64,000 nt of DNA from Yinghuangia seranimata (GTDB lineage: Bacteria > Actinomycetota > Actinomycetes > Streptomycetales > Streptomycetaceae): the NCBI RefSeq assembly GCF_029953285.1, contig NZ_JASAOI010000040.1, forward strand, positions 1 to 64,000, read 5' to 3'. Numbering within the stretch: position 1 is the stretch's first letter; every line of letters begins with the position of its first letter. Below the pieces are notes generated by a model. It searched no databases. It was not told the origin of the DNA and was given only the letters and a program-made list of their open reading frames with translations. Below are positions 17,770-26,397 of the stretch, in pieces. The translations under genes and the position numbers were made by a program.

Positions 17770-17831
17770 TCCCGTTGTCGACCGGGAAGCGCACCGCGCC
17801 ACTTGGCATCGGTCGTGTCCGACGGGTACAC
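17762..17831 (-). mobile_element. IS5-type transposase N-terminal fragment
   Basis: On the minus strand one frame reads MYPSDTTDAKW and another reads [10 protein letters not shown]. Both are signatures of the N-terminal domain of IS5-family transposases ('YPSDLTDAQW... [11 protein letters not shown]'). They lie about 60 bp apart instead of the usual 120-150 bp, and in different frames, so this is a scrambled remnant. It abuts the broken end of bioA and probably marks the insertion that destroyed it. Confidence 0.6.
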
Positions 17832-18214
17832 GCGTGCCCGGATCGGCCGCCGTCCGCGTTCCCGTGCATGTTCGCGAGGCAGTCACGCTCACGGTTGGAC
17901 TCGCCCGCCGCGACCGCGTACCACCGTGGCAACAGGGCCTCCGAAAATGCGGTGTTGGCCTGCGAGCTGCGCCGGAGCAGCGGCCCCTCCAGCACCGCGA
18001 ACAGGTCCGCTTGCAGTTTGGGCCTGGCCTCGGTCCGCAACGCAGCCAGTTTCACAGTCCCGGCGCCGGCCGTCATCTCGCATGTGCCACGCCAGTGACC
18101 TTCACTCGGATCGCCCGTCGGCACGCTGTCGTAGCTGTGAGGGAGGATCCCGGCAGCTATCGAACGCTACGGCGGCGACCACCCGCCGATGACCCACTGT
18201 CGAAAGGGAGAAGC
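17832..18214. other. Unassigned stretch between the IS5-type fragment and the beta-helix gene
   Basis: No gene is recognised. A minus-strand frame (18124 down to 17832) remains open and contains ADLFAVLEGPLLRRSSQANT, but it runs into the IS fragment and shows no family motif. The plus-strand frame of the downstream gene is also open here, but lacks a ribosome site until 18203. Confidence 0.35.
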
Positions 18215-18898
18215 GTGTTTCTCGAATCGCCCGCCGTGAACTGGGATGCCGTGCCGGTTGAGGAGGCGCTGGAGCAGTACGACATGGCCGAAGCGAGCAA
18301 CCGCGACAGCTGGGATGTCGACGAGTATTTCGGTGAGGAACCCGAGCATTTCTACGTCCACCGCGGCGACCTGACGATCGACGGTGCACTGGCACTGGGC
18401 AACGCGCCCGGCGAGGACGAGGACACGGTCTACGTCATCGACGGCGACCTGACCGTCAACGGTCCCATCACCTTTTGCAACGCGGACGTCTACACGACGC
18501 TCTACGTAACCGGCTCGGTCGTGGCACAGGATCTGGTGTGTCTCTGGGACAGTTTGCTGTTCGTCGACCGGTCTTTGACCGTCCGGAACCTTCTCGCGAC
18601 GTCGCTGTACGACCCGGCCGCCCTCGTCGTCAAGGGGCCGGTGTCTGCCCATACCTGGCTTGAGATGGGCGGCCGGGGCTGTATCTACTTCGCCGACAAA
18701 CCCGCGACCGACACCTGTATTCGCGGGCACCTGAACGAGTACGCCGAGGGAGCCAATGCCGATGTCTACCTCGACGGGGAAGCCAAGGTCGCCGGCGTGG
18801 CGGAGGCGGTCCTCCCTGAGTTCCTCTACGAGGACAGATTCTGCAAAAACCTGGAGATCCTGGAGGCGGTGCATGAGGGCAGGCCCGTCCTGCGGTAG
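18215..18898 (+). CDS. Bactofilin-like right- or left-handed beta-helix protein
   Basis: A 227-residue soluble protein built of short repeated strands of about 15-20 residues, each with a D/N-G-D-L-T-[IV] pattern (HRGDLTIDGAL, VIDGDLTVNGPI, LYVTGSVVAQDLV, LFVDRSLTVRNLL, LVVKGPVSAHTWL). This ladder is typical of polymer-forming/bactofilin-type beta-helices. No signal peptide or membrane helix is visible. The GTG at 18215 has AAAGGGA 8 bp upstream. Its function is unknown; self-assembly or a structural role is an inference from the repeat pattern. It sits between mobile-element remnants and is followed by a strong terminator. Confidence 0.65.
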   Translation: MFLESPAVNWDAVPVEEALEQYDMAEASNRDSWDVDEYFGEEPEHFYVHRGDLTIDGALALGNAPGEDEDTVYVIDGDLTVNGPITFCNADVYTTLYVTGSVVAQDLVCLWDSLLFVDRSLTVRNLLATSLYDPAALVVKGPVSAHTWLEMGGRGCIYFADKPATDTCIRGHLNEYAEGANADVYLDGEAKVAGVAEAVLPEFLYEDRFCKNLEILEAVHEGRPVLR

Positions 18899-18925
18899 GC
18901 ACCCGCCCGGGCGCGCTGTTGTGTT

Positions 18926-18988
18926 CGGTTCGGGGTTCCCGCGAGCGCGTGGACCCCGAACCGACGAAGCCGACGGCACCGTCGGCTT
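18926..18988 (+). terminator. Double terminator hairpin after the beta-helix gene
   Basis: Two successive stems: CGGTTCGGGGT (18926-18936) with its complement at 18953-18963, and AAGCCGACGG (18967-18976) with its complement at 18979-18988, running into TTTG. They lie 28 bp after the stop codon. Confidence 0.75.
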
Positions 18989-18989
18989 T

Positions 18990-19399
18990 GTCCGCCGCCG
19001 CCACGCGGCCGCCTCCCGCCCGAAACGACCCGGACGCCCACCGACGGTCCGCTCCGTCCGCGTCCTCGTGACGAGATCCTCGCCGACACCGGCATCCGCA
19101 CCGTCTTGACCGCCGTGCACACCCCTCGCATGAACGCGGTCATGGAGCGCTGGGTCCGCACCTGCCGCCACGAACTCCTCGACCGAACGTTGCTCCGGGA
19201 CGAGCAACACCCGCGCCACACCCTCCGCGAGTTCAAGCAGCACCACAACACCCACCGACCCCACGAGGCATTGCGGCAGGCAGCGCCCCTGCGCCCAGCA
19301 CCCGAACCAATCACCGACCCCGAACGAATCACCCGCCTGGACATACGCCGACACGACCGACTCGGCGGAGTCATCCACGAGTACCGGCACGCCGCTTGA
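18990..19399 (+). mobile_element. Integrase-core transposase remnant (relic 2)
   Basis: Same transposase family as relic 1. The fragment starts RRRHAAASRPKRPGRPPTV, loses the central catalytic region near 19060-19090 with a frame change, and continues TAVHTPRMNAVMERWVRT to the conserved C-terminal end GGVIHEYRHAA before TGA. Both the N-terminal third and the DDE core are missing, so it is inactive. Confidence 0.8.
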
Positions 19400-19430
19400 C
19401 CTGGCCGGATGACATATTCGGCAGGCGCAA

Positions 19431-20222
19431 TCAGCTGCCTACCCGCGGAAGTGAAAGGAGACCGCGGGCCACGGCGAGGCCGTACGCGCTGAGGGTGTAC
19501 GCGTCGGTGACGACGCCGTCGACCAGCAGGTCCCGGAACTCCGCGGCGGCGAGCAGGCGGAAGCCGGAGATGCCCTCCTCGCGGGCCTCGACCTCGGGGT
19601 GGACCGGGAGTGCCGCGGCATCAATCCGCGCGAGGTAGAGCTCGTCGTGGCCGGCACGCATGCCGCTGTCCGCCGACATCGCGCCCAGGTAGACCAGCTC
19701 GTCGGCCTCGCAGCCGAGCTCCTCGCGCAGTTCACGGCCGGCCGTGGTCCTGCCGTCCTCGCCGAACGCACCGAAGCCGCGGGGGATTTCCCACCGCCAA
19801 TCCCGTTCGGCGTGGCGGAAGTGGCGCAGCAGAACGATCCGGCCGTCGGTCAGCACCGGAAGGACGGCTGCCCCGACGGCACCGGGGTCGGACACCAAGC
19901 GGATGTAGGTGCCGGTGCGCCCGGAGGGGAACCGCACGGCGTCCCGCACCAGGCGGAAGTACGGATCGTGGTAGACCACGCCGATGTCGCCGCCTTCTTC
20001 CGGAAAGCCGAAAGCGACTAGTGCCTCGGAGGTCTCGTGGGACACGCGGGCCTGGTCCTCCGGGTCCGGCAGGATCTCGATCTCCGCGCCGGCCGGGTTG
20101 GCGAACATCTCGGGGCGCGCGTCGCGGAGGACCTCATAGGCAGCGAGACGGGCTGCCTTGCGTCGGGCGCGGGCGGCGTCGTCGACATCCGCGATCTCGT
20201 CGGTCGGGTCGGATGCGTTCAT
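19431..20222 (-). CDS. Nudix hydrolase linked to the CATRA operon
   Basis: A 263-residue protein with an intact Nudix box (GFGAFGEDGRTTAGRELREELG; G-x5-E-x7-REUxEExGU), near residues 165-190 and preceded by LLRHFRHAERDWRWEIPRG. Nudix enzymes cleave nucleoside diphosphates linked to another moiety; the ADP-ribose/NDP-sugar class has this HFRHA-ExPRG arrangement, but the substrate here is not certain. An extra N-terminal helical region of about 100 residues precedes the Nudix fold. It starts 33 bp after the CHAT protease stop in the same direction, with CGAGGGGAACGCC upstream, so it is probably the last gene of the conflict-system operon. Confidence 0.88.
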   Translation of the reverse strand: MNASDPTDEIADVDDAARARRKAARLAAYEVLRDARPEMFANPAGAEIEILPDPEDQARVSHETSEALVAFGFPEEGGDIGVVYHDPYFRLVRDAVRFPSGRTGTYIRLVSDPGAVGAAVLPVLTDGRIVLLRHFRHAERDWRWEIPRGFGAFGEDGRTTAGRELREELGCEADELVYLGAMSADSGMRAGHDELYLARIDAAALPVHPEVEAREEGISGFRLLAAAEFRDLLVDGVVTDAYTLSAYGLAVARGLLSLPRVGS

Positions 20223-20255
20223 GGCGTTCCCCTCGCGAGCGGCAGGTGTTCCGTT

Positions 20256-23018
20256 TCACAGGTACAACGCGAGCGGCAGGCGGTTGATGCGGCTGGTGAC
20301 GTCGGCTCGGTCGCGCATCACCTGCTGGTAGTGCGCGTGCAGCGTTTCGACGATGTCGAAGGAACCGGCCCCGTCCGGGCCGACGCACTGACGGCTGCCG
20401 CTCAAGAGCGCGCGTCCGGTCTGCACCATCGCCGCGTCCGAGACATACCACAGCGGTACAGCGACGGCTCCCGCGCCTGCGGCAATCAGCGAGCGCATGA
20501 ACCCGCCCACGTCGCCACCCGGCGAGCCGATCCCCTGACCCGCGACGCAGGCTCCGAAGATGGCCAGTTTGTTCCGTGGCAACCGAAATCGCAGGGCCAG
20601 GTCGAACTGCGTGAGGACATCGGTCTTGCCGACCCTCAGCAGGGGTTCGTGGACATCGCGGGAGCGCAGGTAGTAGCCGTGCCCGGCGTACACGAAGAAC
20701 GCCGGTTCCCTGGCGGACAACCGCGCGATGCCGTCCCACCCGAGCTCCCACTGGTCCCGGATCCGCGCGGGATCCGGATCCCGCTCGCCGCCCGCGGGCG
20801 TCGCCCGGCCTTGGCGCACCTTGCCGGTCACGGCGACGTTCTCCGCCGACCAACCGTTCGCCAGGATCTCCTGTCCGGTCGCCTTCGCGTCGGTCACCAG
20901 CAGCGCGCCCAGGACGTCGTCTTTCTCGACGAGCTGGCGCTTGAGCAGGTGGCGTTGGCGCCCGATGAACATCCCGACGCTCACCGAGTGGGACAACGGG
21001 ACCCGCGCCGCGAGCGGCTCGTTCCGCCCCGGCTCGAGCGCCACGTGGAGGGGGATCGCGAAAACGTGGTCGGTGGGGATCAGGGTTAGGTGGGACAGAT
21101 CGGCACCTCGGCCGGCCGCCGCCCATACCGGCTCTACGAGGAGGTTCCAGATCGCCCTGCACGTGTCCTCGCCGGGGGCTCGGCGGCTCTTGTCCGCGAG
21201 ATCCGCCGAGACACGCTCCACCAGGTCCGTGACTTCCGCGTAGGGCAGCGGCTCGAGCAGCCTCAGTCGGCCGTCCCGACACAGCAGGGTGCCGATACAG
21301 GCGCGCTGATCGGACGGGTCGGCGTACCGGAAGTACCGGGCCACGCAGGAACCGGGGTTGTTCAGTGTGTACTGGACAAGCCGGTGGGCGATGTCCTCGT
21401 CGTGGTCGATGGCGGGGATCGGGTGATCCACGAAGTACGCCTCGTAGTCGCTCTCCCGCGCTGAGAGCTCCTCTCGGATCTGCTGCTCCCGGTCCTCAGG
21501 GATCGACTCCATGGGGCCACGTCGGTCGCCGAAGTCGCTCCTGACTGCCATGCCGGCCTCCGGCTCGGCCTCGATCTCGCTCCCGGCCACGGTCTCCGCC
21601 GTTTCGTCGCCGACCGCCGGGAACACGTTCGACTCGGCGGGTGGCGGAAGCGGCGCCATGTGAGACGACCCCAGAAGATCGAGGAGCTCGCGTCCAGACG
21701 ACTCCTCGACGAGCGAGAGCAGCGCCAGCAGGTTCGTCCGGGAGGTGTCCCCGGAAGCGGCGCGCTCGCCGATGGCCGCCAGGAACGCCGGGCGAACGTG
21801 CTGGGCATACATACGTTTGTAGAGCGGCAGGGCGATGGCTGTCCGAGCAGTCCGTGCCAACTCGAGGCGGATGCGGCCCACGTCTGCAGGACGGTCCTCC
21901 TCGGGGAGTTCGCGTGCCACCTTTGTGTAGGCGTCGACCGTGTACGCGTAGAAATCGATGTCCATGCAGCTCTGTCGGCCGGATCCGAGGGTGTCCTGGC
22001 CGATCTCGTCCAACAACCGCGACAGTTGCCCCAAACCTTCGGTGCCGCGGATGATCGTCGCGAGCCGCTGGCGCGCGATCCGCTTGCCCCGTACCCAGGG
22101 CGAATCCACCAGCGCCTCAAAGTGGGCCCGGGCGTTCGGACGATCGCGTTGGGCACGGTTCGTCATGGACTGGGCGATCCGATACTCGTCGCCAAGAGCC
22201 TTCGAGATCCGCAGGGACCGCTCGGTCGTCTCCAGCGACTCGGTATCGTGCCCGGCTTGACCCCAGGCTGTCGCCAGGTTGTGCAGGACGTTGGAGTAGC
22301 CGCGGAGAAACTCCCGATGGCGCGCGGAAGCCGGGAACGACTCGGCCACGAGGGGCGCGTCGACATCGATGCCGTTGGCGCGCCCGAGAGCGGCGGTTCG
22401 GGCACTGAGCGCTTGGTACGGCTCTATGAACAGCGCGGCGTCGTTGCGGTCGGCCGGCCGGGCCATCTGGTTGCGCTCCTCGTACCGTGCCCGCTCGTGG
22501 TTGCTCAGCAGGTCGGGCAGCACCCACCACAGGTCGGCAGCCTCGGCAAGCTCCACGGCGGTACCGAAGGACAGCCGAGCCTCGGTGTGGTTTCCGATGC
22601 GGTACTTGATGCGGCCCGCGCCGTCGAACCACCGGGACGCCACGTACCAGCGGAACGTCTCCTCGGGCGCCGCGCGGGGGCCGGCGGGCAGGGCCGCGAG
22701 CCGTTCGGCGTCCCGGCGCGATGCTTCGACCAGCCTTAGGCCGGTGAGCAGTTGGTAGTCCACGTCCGCCTGGACGATCTCGCACCAGTGGGCCCCGACC
22801 CGTAGCGCCAGGTCATGGGCCGTCGCGGAGGGCGCTGCTCGGTACGCTCCGGCCAACCGGAGCAGGCCCACCGCCTGCGCCTGGCGCATGGGCACGTCGA
22901 AGTCGGCGTCGAACCGGGTGACGATGTCCTGCGCGTCCACCATGGCGATGAACGTTTCGACCGCCTGGCCGGCGTCGCCTGCGCCGGGGAAGGTGTTCCG
23001 TCGTCCGTTCCCGTCCAT
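20256..23018 (-). CDS. TPR-CHAT caspase-like protease of a CATRA-type conflict system
   Basis: A 920-residue protein. Residues about 30-500 are alpha-helical and TPR-like (LLSNHERARYEERNQ, VLHNLATAWGQAGHDTESLETTERSL), and the C-terminal 350 residues form a CHAT (caspase HetF-associated) protease domain. The predicted catalytic dyad is His in FFVYAGHGYYL and Cys in KLAIFGACVAGQG. The linker (about 500-560) is acidic and proline-rich. It would act as a proteolytic effector released when the TPR part senses a trigger; this is inferred from the family. The ATG at 23018 has AGGAGA upstream on the minus strand. It follows the CATRA gene by 56 bp. The upstream in-frame extension opposite the CATRA gene is spurious. 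Confidence 0.87.
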   Translation of the reverse strand: MDGNGRRNTFPGAGDAGQAVETFIAMVDAQDIVTRFDADFDVPMRQAQAVGLLRLAGAYRAAPSATAHDLALRVGAHWCEIVQADVDYQLLTGLRLVEASRRDAERLAALPAGPRAAPEETFRWYVASRWFDGAGRIKYRIGNHTEARLSFGTAVELAEAADLWWVLPDLLSNHERARYEERNQMARPADRNDAALFIEPYQALSARTAALGRANGIDVDAPLVAESFPASARHREFLRGYSNVLHNLATAWGQAGHDTESLETTERSLRISKALGDEYRIAQSMTNRAQRDRPNARAHFEALVDSPWVRGKRIARQRLATIIRGTEGLGQLSRLLDEIGQDTLGSGRQSCMDIDFYAYTVDAYTKVARELPEEDRPADVGRIRLELARTARTAIALPLYKRMYAQHVRPAFLAAIGERAASGDTSRTNLLALLSLVEESSGRELLDLLGSSHMAPLPPPAESNVFPAVGDETAETVAGSEIEAEPEAGMAVRSDFGDRRGPMESIPEDREQQIREELSARESDYEAYFVDHPIPAIDHDEDIAHRLVQYTLNNPGSCVARYFRYADPSDQRACIGTLLCRDGRLRLLEPLPYAEVTDLVERVSADLADKSRRAPGEDTCRAIWNLLVEPVWAAAGRGADLSHLTLIPTDHVFAIPLHVALEPGRNEPLAARVPLSHSVSVGMFIGRQRHLLKRQLVEKDDVLGALLVTDAKATGQEILANGWSAENVAVTGKVRQGRATPAGGERDPDPARIRDQWELGWDGIARLSAREPAFFVYAGHGYYLRSRDVHEPLLRVGKTDVLTQFDLALRFRLPRNKLAIFGACVAGQGIGSPGGDVGGFMRSLIAAGAGAVAVPLWYVSDAAMVQTGRALLSGSRQCVGPDGAGSFDIVETLHAHYQQVMRDRADVTSRINRLPLALYL

Positions 23019-23074
23019 GGCGTTCTCCTGTCCATGGTGCTTTCGGCAGTTGGAGAGATGTCGGGGTTCTTCGG

Positions 23075-24625
23075 TCACGGACCGCCGCCCGTGGTTGTAA
23101 GGCCTCGAGGCCGTGGGCGCAGCCGACGGTCGATGAGGCATCCGAGCAGCGCCCCGGCCGCTGTGCAGGGCGCGGTCAGCGCGGCGGGAACCGCCGCACC
23201 GGGGTCGTGCGGGCCCGCGGCTGCCGCCGTGAGCCAGGCGACGGCGGCACCGAGGACCCCCGCCGCGCACGAGTCGAGCCACGGGTAGGCGGCGGACGCC
23301 GCGGTGCCCGCGGCGGAGCGCAGGATCCACAGCGGCAGGACCAGGGCAATCGCGGCGAGGAACAGGATGAGCGGCGCTTGGAGCGGACCCGGGACCGGAA
23401 CGCGGTAACCGAACGCCTGTATGGCCGTGAGGGCGGTGACCAAAGCGCCGAGCACCGAGGTCTGGACGATCCTCAAACGGTTGCGGTGGTCGGCCAACGC
23501 GCGCCCGGCGATCGCGGCCGCCATGGTCCGCGCCCCCTCTACGCGTTCGCGGGTCGCCTCCATGTGGATCCCGTCCGTCTCGAGCCGGTCGAGTAACAGC
23601 GCCACCCCTTCCAGCTCGGCCGCAGGCCAGGCGACACCCGGGCCGTGGCGATGCAGGGTCGGCTCGTACAGGCGCATGTCGGCCGCGCACGTCACGACGG
23701 TTCGGCTCAGCTCGCGCCGACGCGTGGTCATCCACATGAGCCCGTGCTCGCCGAACTGCATGCGGTCGAGGATCATCGCCGCGTTGCGCGCACGCTCCAG
23801 CGGGACCGGGCCTGCGGCTGTGTCGATCTCGTGGAGGAGTTCGGCCGCCTCCCGTTCGCAGCGCTCGGCCCAGGACCGGTAGGTCGGCACGGAGCGTGCG
23901 TACAGACGCCGTTCGTAGCGCAGCTTTGCGACCTGCAGGAGGTAGCGGGCGAGTGGACGGAGTCCGTGCTGGTCGGGGAGTGTCCACAGCCACGCGTTCA
24001 GCGTGCGCGTCTCCTGGACCGGCGCCAGGATGTACAGGTCGGTGACGGACACGACGTCGCCGTCCTGGGGCGGCGTCCAAACGCGGAAGTCCTCGGCGCT
24101 GACGTCGCAACCGGTCGACCACTCGCCGTCGGCTGGGCTGGACGCATGCTGCCGCACCGCGTCGGACTGGTCGGCCCAGCCCGCCGATTCGGGGCCGAAC
24201 AGGGCTTGGTAAAGCCGGAATTCGTGCAAAGTCTCGCCGCGTTCCGGGGCCGGGCCTTCGGCGGTCAGCGCCTGCTCCCATTCATCACGGAGCCGCGGCC
24301 ACTGAGCCAGGCCGGTGCCGTCGTCCGGCGGAGCCAGCAATATCACCACGCCGACGAAATCGTGCTCCACAAACACGAACCCGGACCCGAAACCACGTGA
24401 CGCGGGCGCCGTCGCGGCCGACAGGATCATGAAACCGGTATCGTGTTCAGGGACTTCGGGGAACACCCCGCAAGGCCCGGGCAGCCCCCGAATCGTCTCG
24501 GTCATCCCCCAGCGCTGGGCCCCTGCCCACACCGCGGCCAGGTAGCGGGTATCCGAGGCGTCGGCACCAGTCGGTTTGGGGGCAAAACAGGCCAGCAGCA
24601 GCGCTGGTTTGACAAACGCCGGCAT
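23075..24625 (-). CDS. CATRA (caspase/TPR-repeat-associated) membrane protein
   Basis: A 516-residue protein matching my recollection of the CATRA family described by Aravind and colleagues as partners of caspase/CHAT-TPR proteins. The N-terminal soluble part has GMTETIRGLPG and VFVEHDFVGVVILLAPPDD. The middle has VSVTDLYILAP and a long helical or coiled region (RYERRLYARSVPTYRSWAERCE). The C-terminus has four hydrophobic segments (about 395-490, including FLAAIALVLPLWILRSAA) predicted to anchor it in the membrane. It may be the sensor or regulator of the neighbouring CHAT protease, or couple it to the membrane. The gene lies between the small associated protein (46 bp upstream) and the CHAT gene. 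Confidence 0.75.
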   Translation of the reverse strand: MPAFVKPALLLACFAPKPTGADASDTRYLAAVWAGAQRWGMTETIRGLPGPCGVFPEVPEHDTGFMILSAATAPASRGFGSGFVFVEHDFVGVVILLAPPDDGTGLAQWPRLRDEWEQALTAEGPAPERGETLHEFRLYQALFGPESAGWADQSDAVRQHASSPADGEWSTGCDVSAEDFRVWTPPQDGDVVSVTDLYILAPVQETRTLNAWLWTLPDQHGLRPLARYLLQVAKLRYERRLYARSVPTYRSWAERCEREAAELLHEIDTAAGPVPLERARNAAMILDRMQFGEHGLMWMTTRRRELSRTVVTCAADMRLYEPTLHRHGPGVAWPAAELEGVALLLDRLETDGIHMEATRERVEGARTMAAAIAGRALADHRNRLRIVQTSVLGALVTALTAIQAFGYRVPVPGPLQAPLILFLAAIALVLPLWILRSAAGTAASAAYPWLDSCAAGVLGAAVAWLTAAAAGPHDPGAAVPAALTAPCTAAGALLGCLIDRRLRPRPRGLTTTGGGP

Positions 24626-24671
24626 GTGCTAAGCCCGGTGCCGACTGGCAGGTCGAGGCCGGAGCATCCGC

Positions 24672-25016
24672 TCAACCCCGGCCTGGCGCGCCGTCGCCGG
24701 TACCGCCCGGCTGTGCAGGGCGGTCTTGCGGCGTCAGCTGCCGAATGAGCCGATCCGCCCGCTCTCGGAGCTCGTTAGGCAAACGCGTCAACTGCGGCCC
24801 GAGCTGCGCCCAGTCGCCGTCATCGCGCAGTGCCTGATCCGCGAGCCGCTGCAGTTCGGATACCGCAATATCGACCGCTACGGGGTCCCGGTCGATGACC
24901 GCGCCCTCAAGCGACTTCAGCGCGGCATCCGCGGCCGCCCAGTCGCCCTCGGCCAGTTCGAGATCGAACAGCTCCTCGACGCTACGTGAAACCCGCCCTG
25001 TGTCGATGATGTCCAC
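24672..25016 (-). CDS. Small CATRA-system-associated protein
   Basis: A 114-residue acidic, all-helical protein (VDIIDTGRVSRSVEELFDLE...). It starts with GTG at 25016 after GGAGGGGG on the minus strand; the frame is open further upstream but without initiation signals. It is the first gene of the minus-strand operon, followed 46 bp later by the CATRA gene. Size, helical repeats and position fit the small partner usually encoded with CATRA proteins. No catalytic motif is seen, so an adaptor or inhibitor role is only a guess. Confidence 0.65.
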   Translation of the reverse strand: MDIIDTGRVSRSVEELFDLELAEGDWAAADAALKSLEGAVIDRDPVAVDIAVSELQRLADQALRDDGDWAQLGPQLTRLPNELRERADRLIRQLTPQDRPAQPGGTGDGAPGRG

Positions 25017-25236
25017 ACGAACCCCCTCCGTGTCCGCGCCGGGCCGCCCCACCCCCTGGGACACCGACGCGCCGACGTCACTCCGCAACCAAATCGTAGC
25101 CCTGCGCAATACCCCGCGCGGGTGAATTCCCCTTCCGGCCCACCGCCAGGGGTCGACGGCCCTCCCCATCCGGCGGGACACTCCTTGCAATGGCCGTTCT
25201 CTTGGGGAGAGTTCGGCGCCGGCGGGGGGACGTGCC

Positions 25237-25419
25237 GTGCACGGAGCAACCATTGCCGCGGTCGTCTTCGCTCTTATCGTGGGCGGATACCTCGCCGAAG
25301 CCCTTCGCAGTGCCATGGACTTCGCACTCGGCTGCGTCGAAATGATCGTCATCGCGATGTTCGTGCTCGGCGGCGTACTACTCCTCCTCCAGTACGTCGG
25401 TGTGCCCGTCTTTCACTGA
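25237..25419 (+). CDS. Small two-helix membrane protein divergent from the CATRA operon
   Basis: A 60-residue peptide made almost entirely of two hydrophobic segments (TIAAVVFALIVGGYLAEAL and MIVIAMFVLGGVLLLLQYV) joined by a short loop. The GTG start follows a GGGGGG-type ribosome site. It diverges from the conflict-system operon across about 220 bp. The hydrophobicity and length suggest a small inner-membrane protein such as a holin-like or toxin-like peptide, but no family was recognised. Coding status rests on ribosome-site spacing and the strongly membrane-like composition. Confidence 0.5.
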   Translation: MHGATIAAVVFALIVGGYLAEALRSAMDFALGCVEMIVIAMFVLGGVLLLLQYVGVPVFH

Positions 25420-25865
25420 ACGCTGCGGCTCAGGAGGGGAGGTCCCAGAGGCTCGCTGAGCCGATGGAGCAGGCAGCGAGCTTCCACACCACCCGGCCCG
25501 GGAGTGCACGGCATGTGCGGCTACTCGGCCGCCCGAGCGGCGCTGCGGCGCGAGTTCGGCATCACTTCCGCTCCCGGCCTCGCGCCCGCCGCGCTGCCGC
25601 GCGGCGGGTAGCCGGACTGCGTCGCGGACGCTGTGTGCGTATGAGCTTAGGGAGGATGAAGAGTGCTGCACCGGTCCCGGCAGACGGCCTCGACGCCGGT
25701 GCCGTACGTCCCGCCCTCGCGGAACGCGAACTCGTCGATGCCCCGCACGTCACTGGTAGGCGGATCGGGGAGCGAACGGACTTCACGATGGATCTGACTC
25801 TGAGAACACGTTCTACACTGGCGGGCCGCACACGCTTCACAACGCGCGTCAACTCGGGGGTTTTC
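25420..25865. other. Intergenic stretch without a recognised gene
   Basis: About 450 bp. A short frame at 25513 ([17 protein letters not shown]) has no ribosome site and ends after about 30 codons. The AT-richer segment 25780-25860 just before the lipoprotein gene (CGTTCTACACTGGCGGG, TTCACAACG) probably contains its promoter. Confidence 0.35.
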
Positions 25866-26240
25866 ATGGCACGTTTGCGTTCCGCGGCGGTCTCCGCCGC
25901 CGTCACCGTCCTTCTACTCAGTGGGTGCAGCGAGTCGGACGCCTCGGATCCCCAGAAGGGGACCCAGTTGCCAAGCCTGCCTGGTGGGGTCGACGACCCA
26001 ATCCCCTTGCCTGCCAAGAACGGCGCCACCTTGGAGAACTACAACAAGGTCACCACGGGCATGACGGAGGATCAGATGCTGGCGATCATGGGCCGGGACA
26101 ACTGCGCTGTGATCTCGTCCGGCGACTTCGGCCCCGGATACCAGGGCGCGGGATGGCTGTGCAGCGGCGGGAACGGGCACGCGCAGTTCATCATCGACAA
26201 CCAGAAGGTGGCGAGCAAGATGCAGATCGGTCTGCGATAG
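25866..26240 (+). CDS. BLIP/SmpA-like small lipoprotein
   Basis: A 124-residue secreted lipoprotein. The signal segment SAAVSAAVTVLLLSGC has a good lipobox with Cys at about residue 19. After a proline/acidic linker, the domain YNKVTTGMTEDQMLAIMG followed by a disulfide-type Cys pair and QFIIDNQKVASKMQIGL matches half of the beta-lactamase-inhibitor-protein/SmpA-OmlA fold ('TGMTYDQV..IIGG ... F.NGKLVSKAQ.GL'). Many actinomycete proteins of this type do not inhibit beta-lactamases, so the role is open. The ATG start follows GGGGG. The upstream in-frame extension lacks a ribosome site. Confidence 0.72.
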   Translation: MARLRSAAVSAAVTVLLLSGCSESDASDPQKGTQLPSLPGGVDDPIPLPAKNGATLENYNKVTTGMTEDQMLAIMGRDNCAVISSGDFGPGYQGAGWLCSGGNGHAQFIIDNQKVASKMQIGLR

Positions 26241-26397
26241 GCCAGCCAGCTTTGGCGACTTGCCCACAGCGGCGAGTTCGCGCCACTGGTCGACTCGATG
26301 CTCCGCGCCGAGATCCTGATGAAGGCGTTGGTGATCCACGCGCGGTTGGTCGCCGAGTACGGCGAGGACACCGAGCCAGAACGACCGGAAGGACCCC

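Noticed and set aside
23019..24281. Upstream in-frame extension of the CHAT protease opposite the CATRA gene
   Set aside because: It overlaps the CATRA coding sequence on the same strand, and a good ribosome site and ATG at 23018 give the normal N-terminus.
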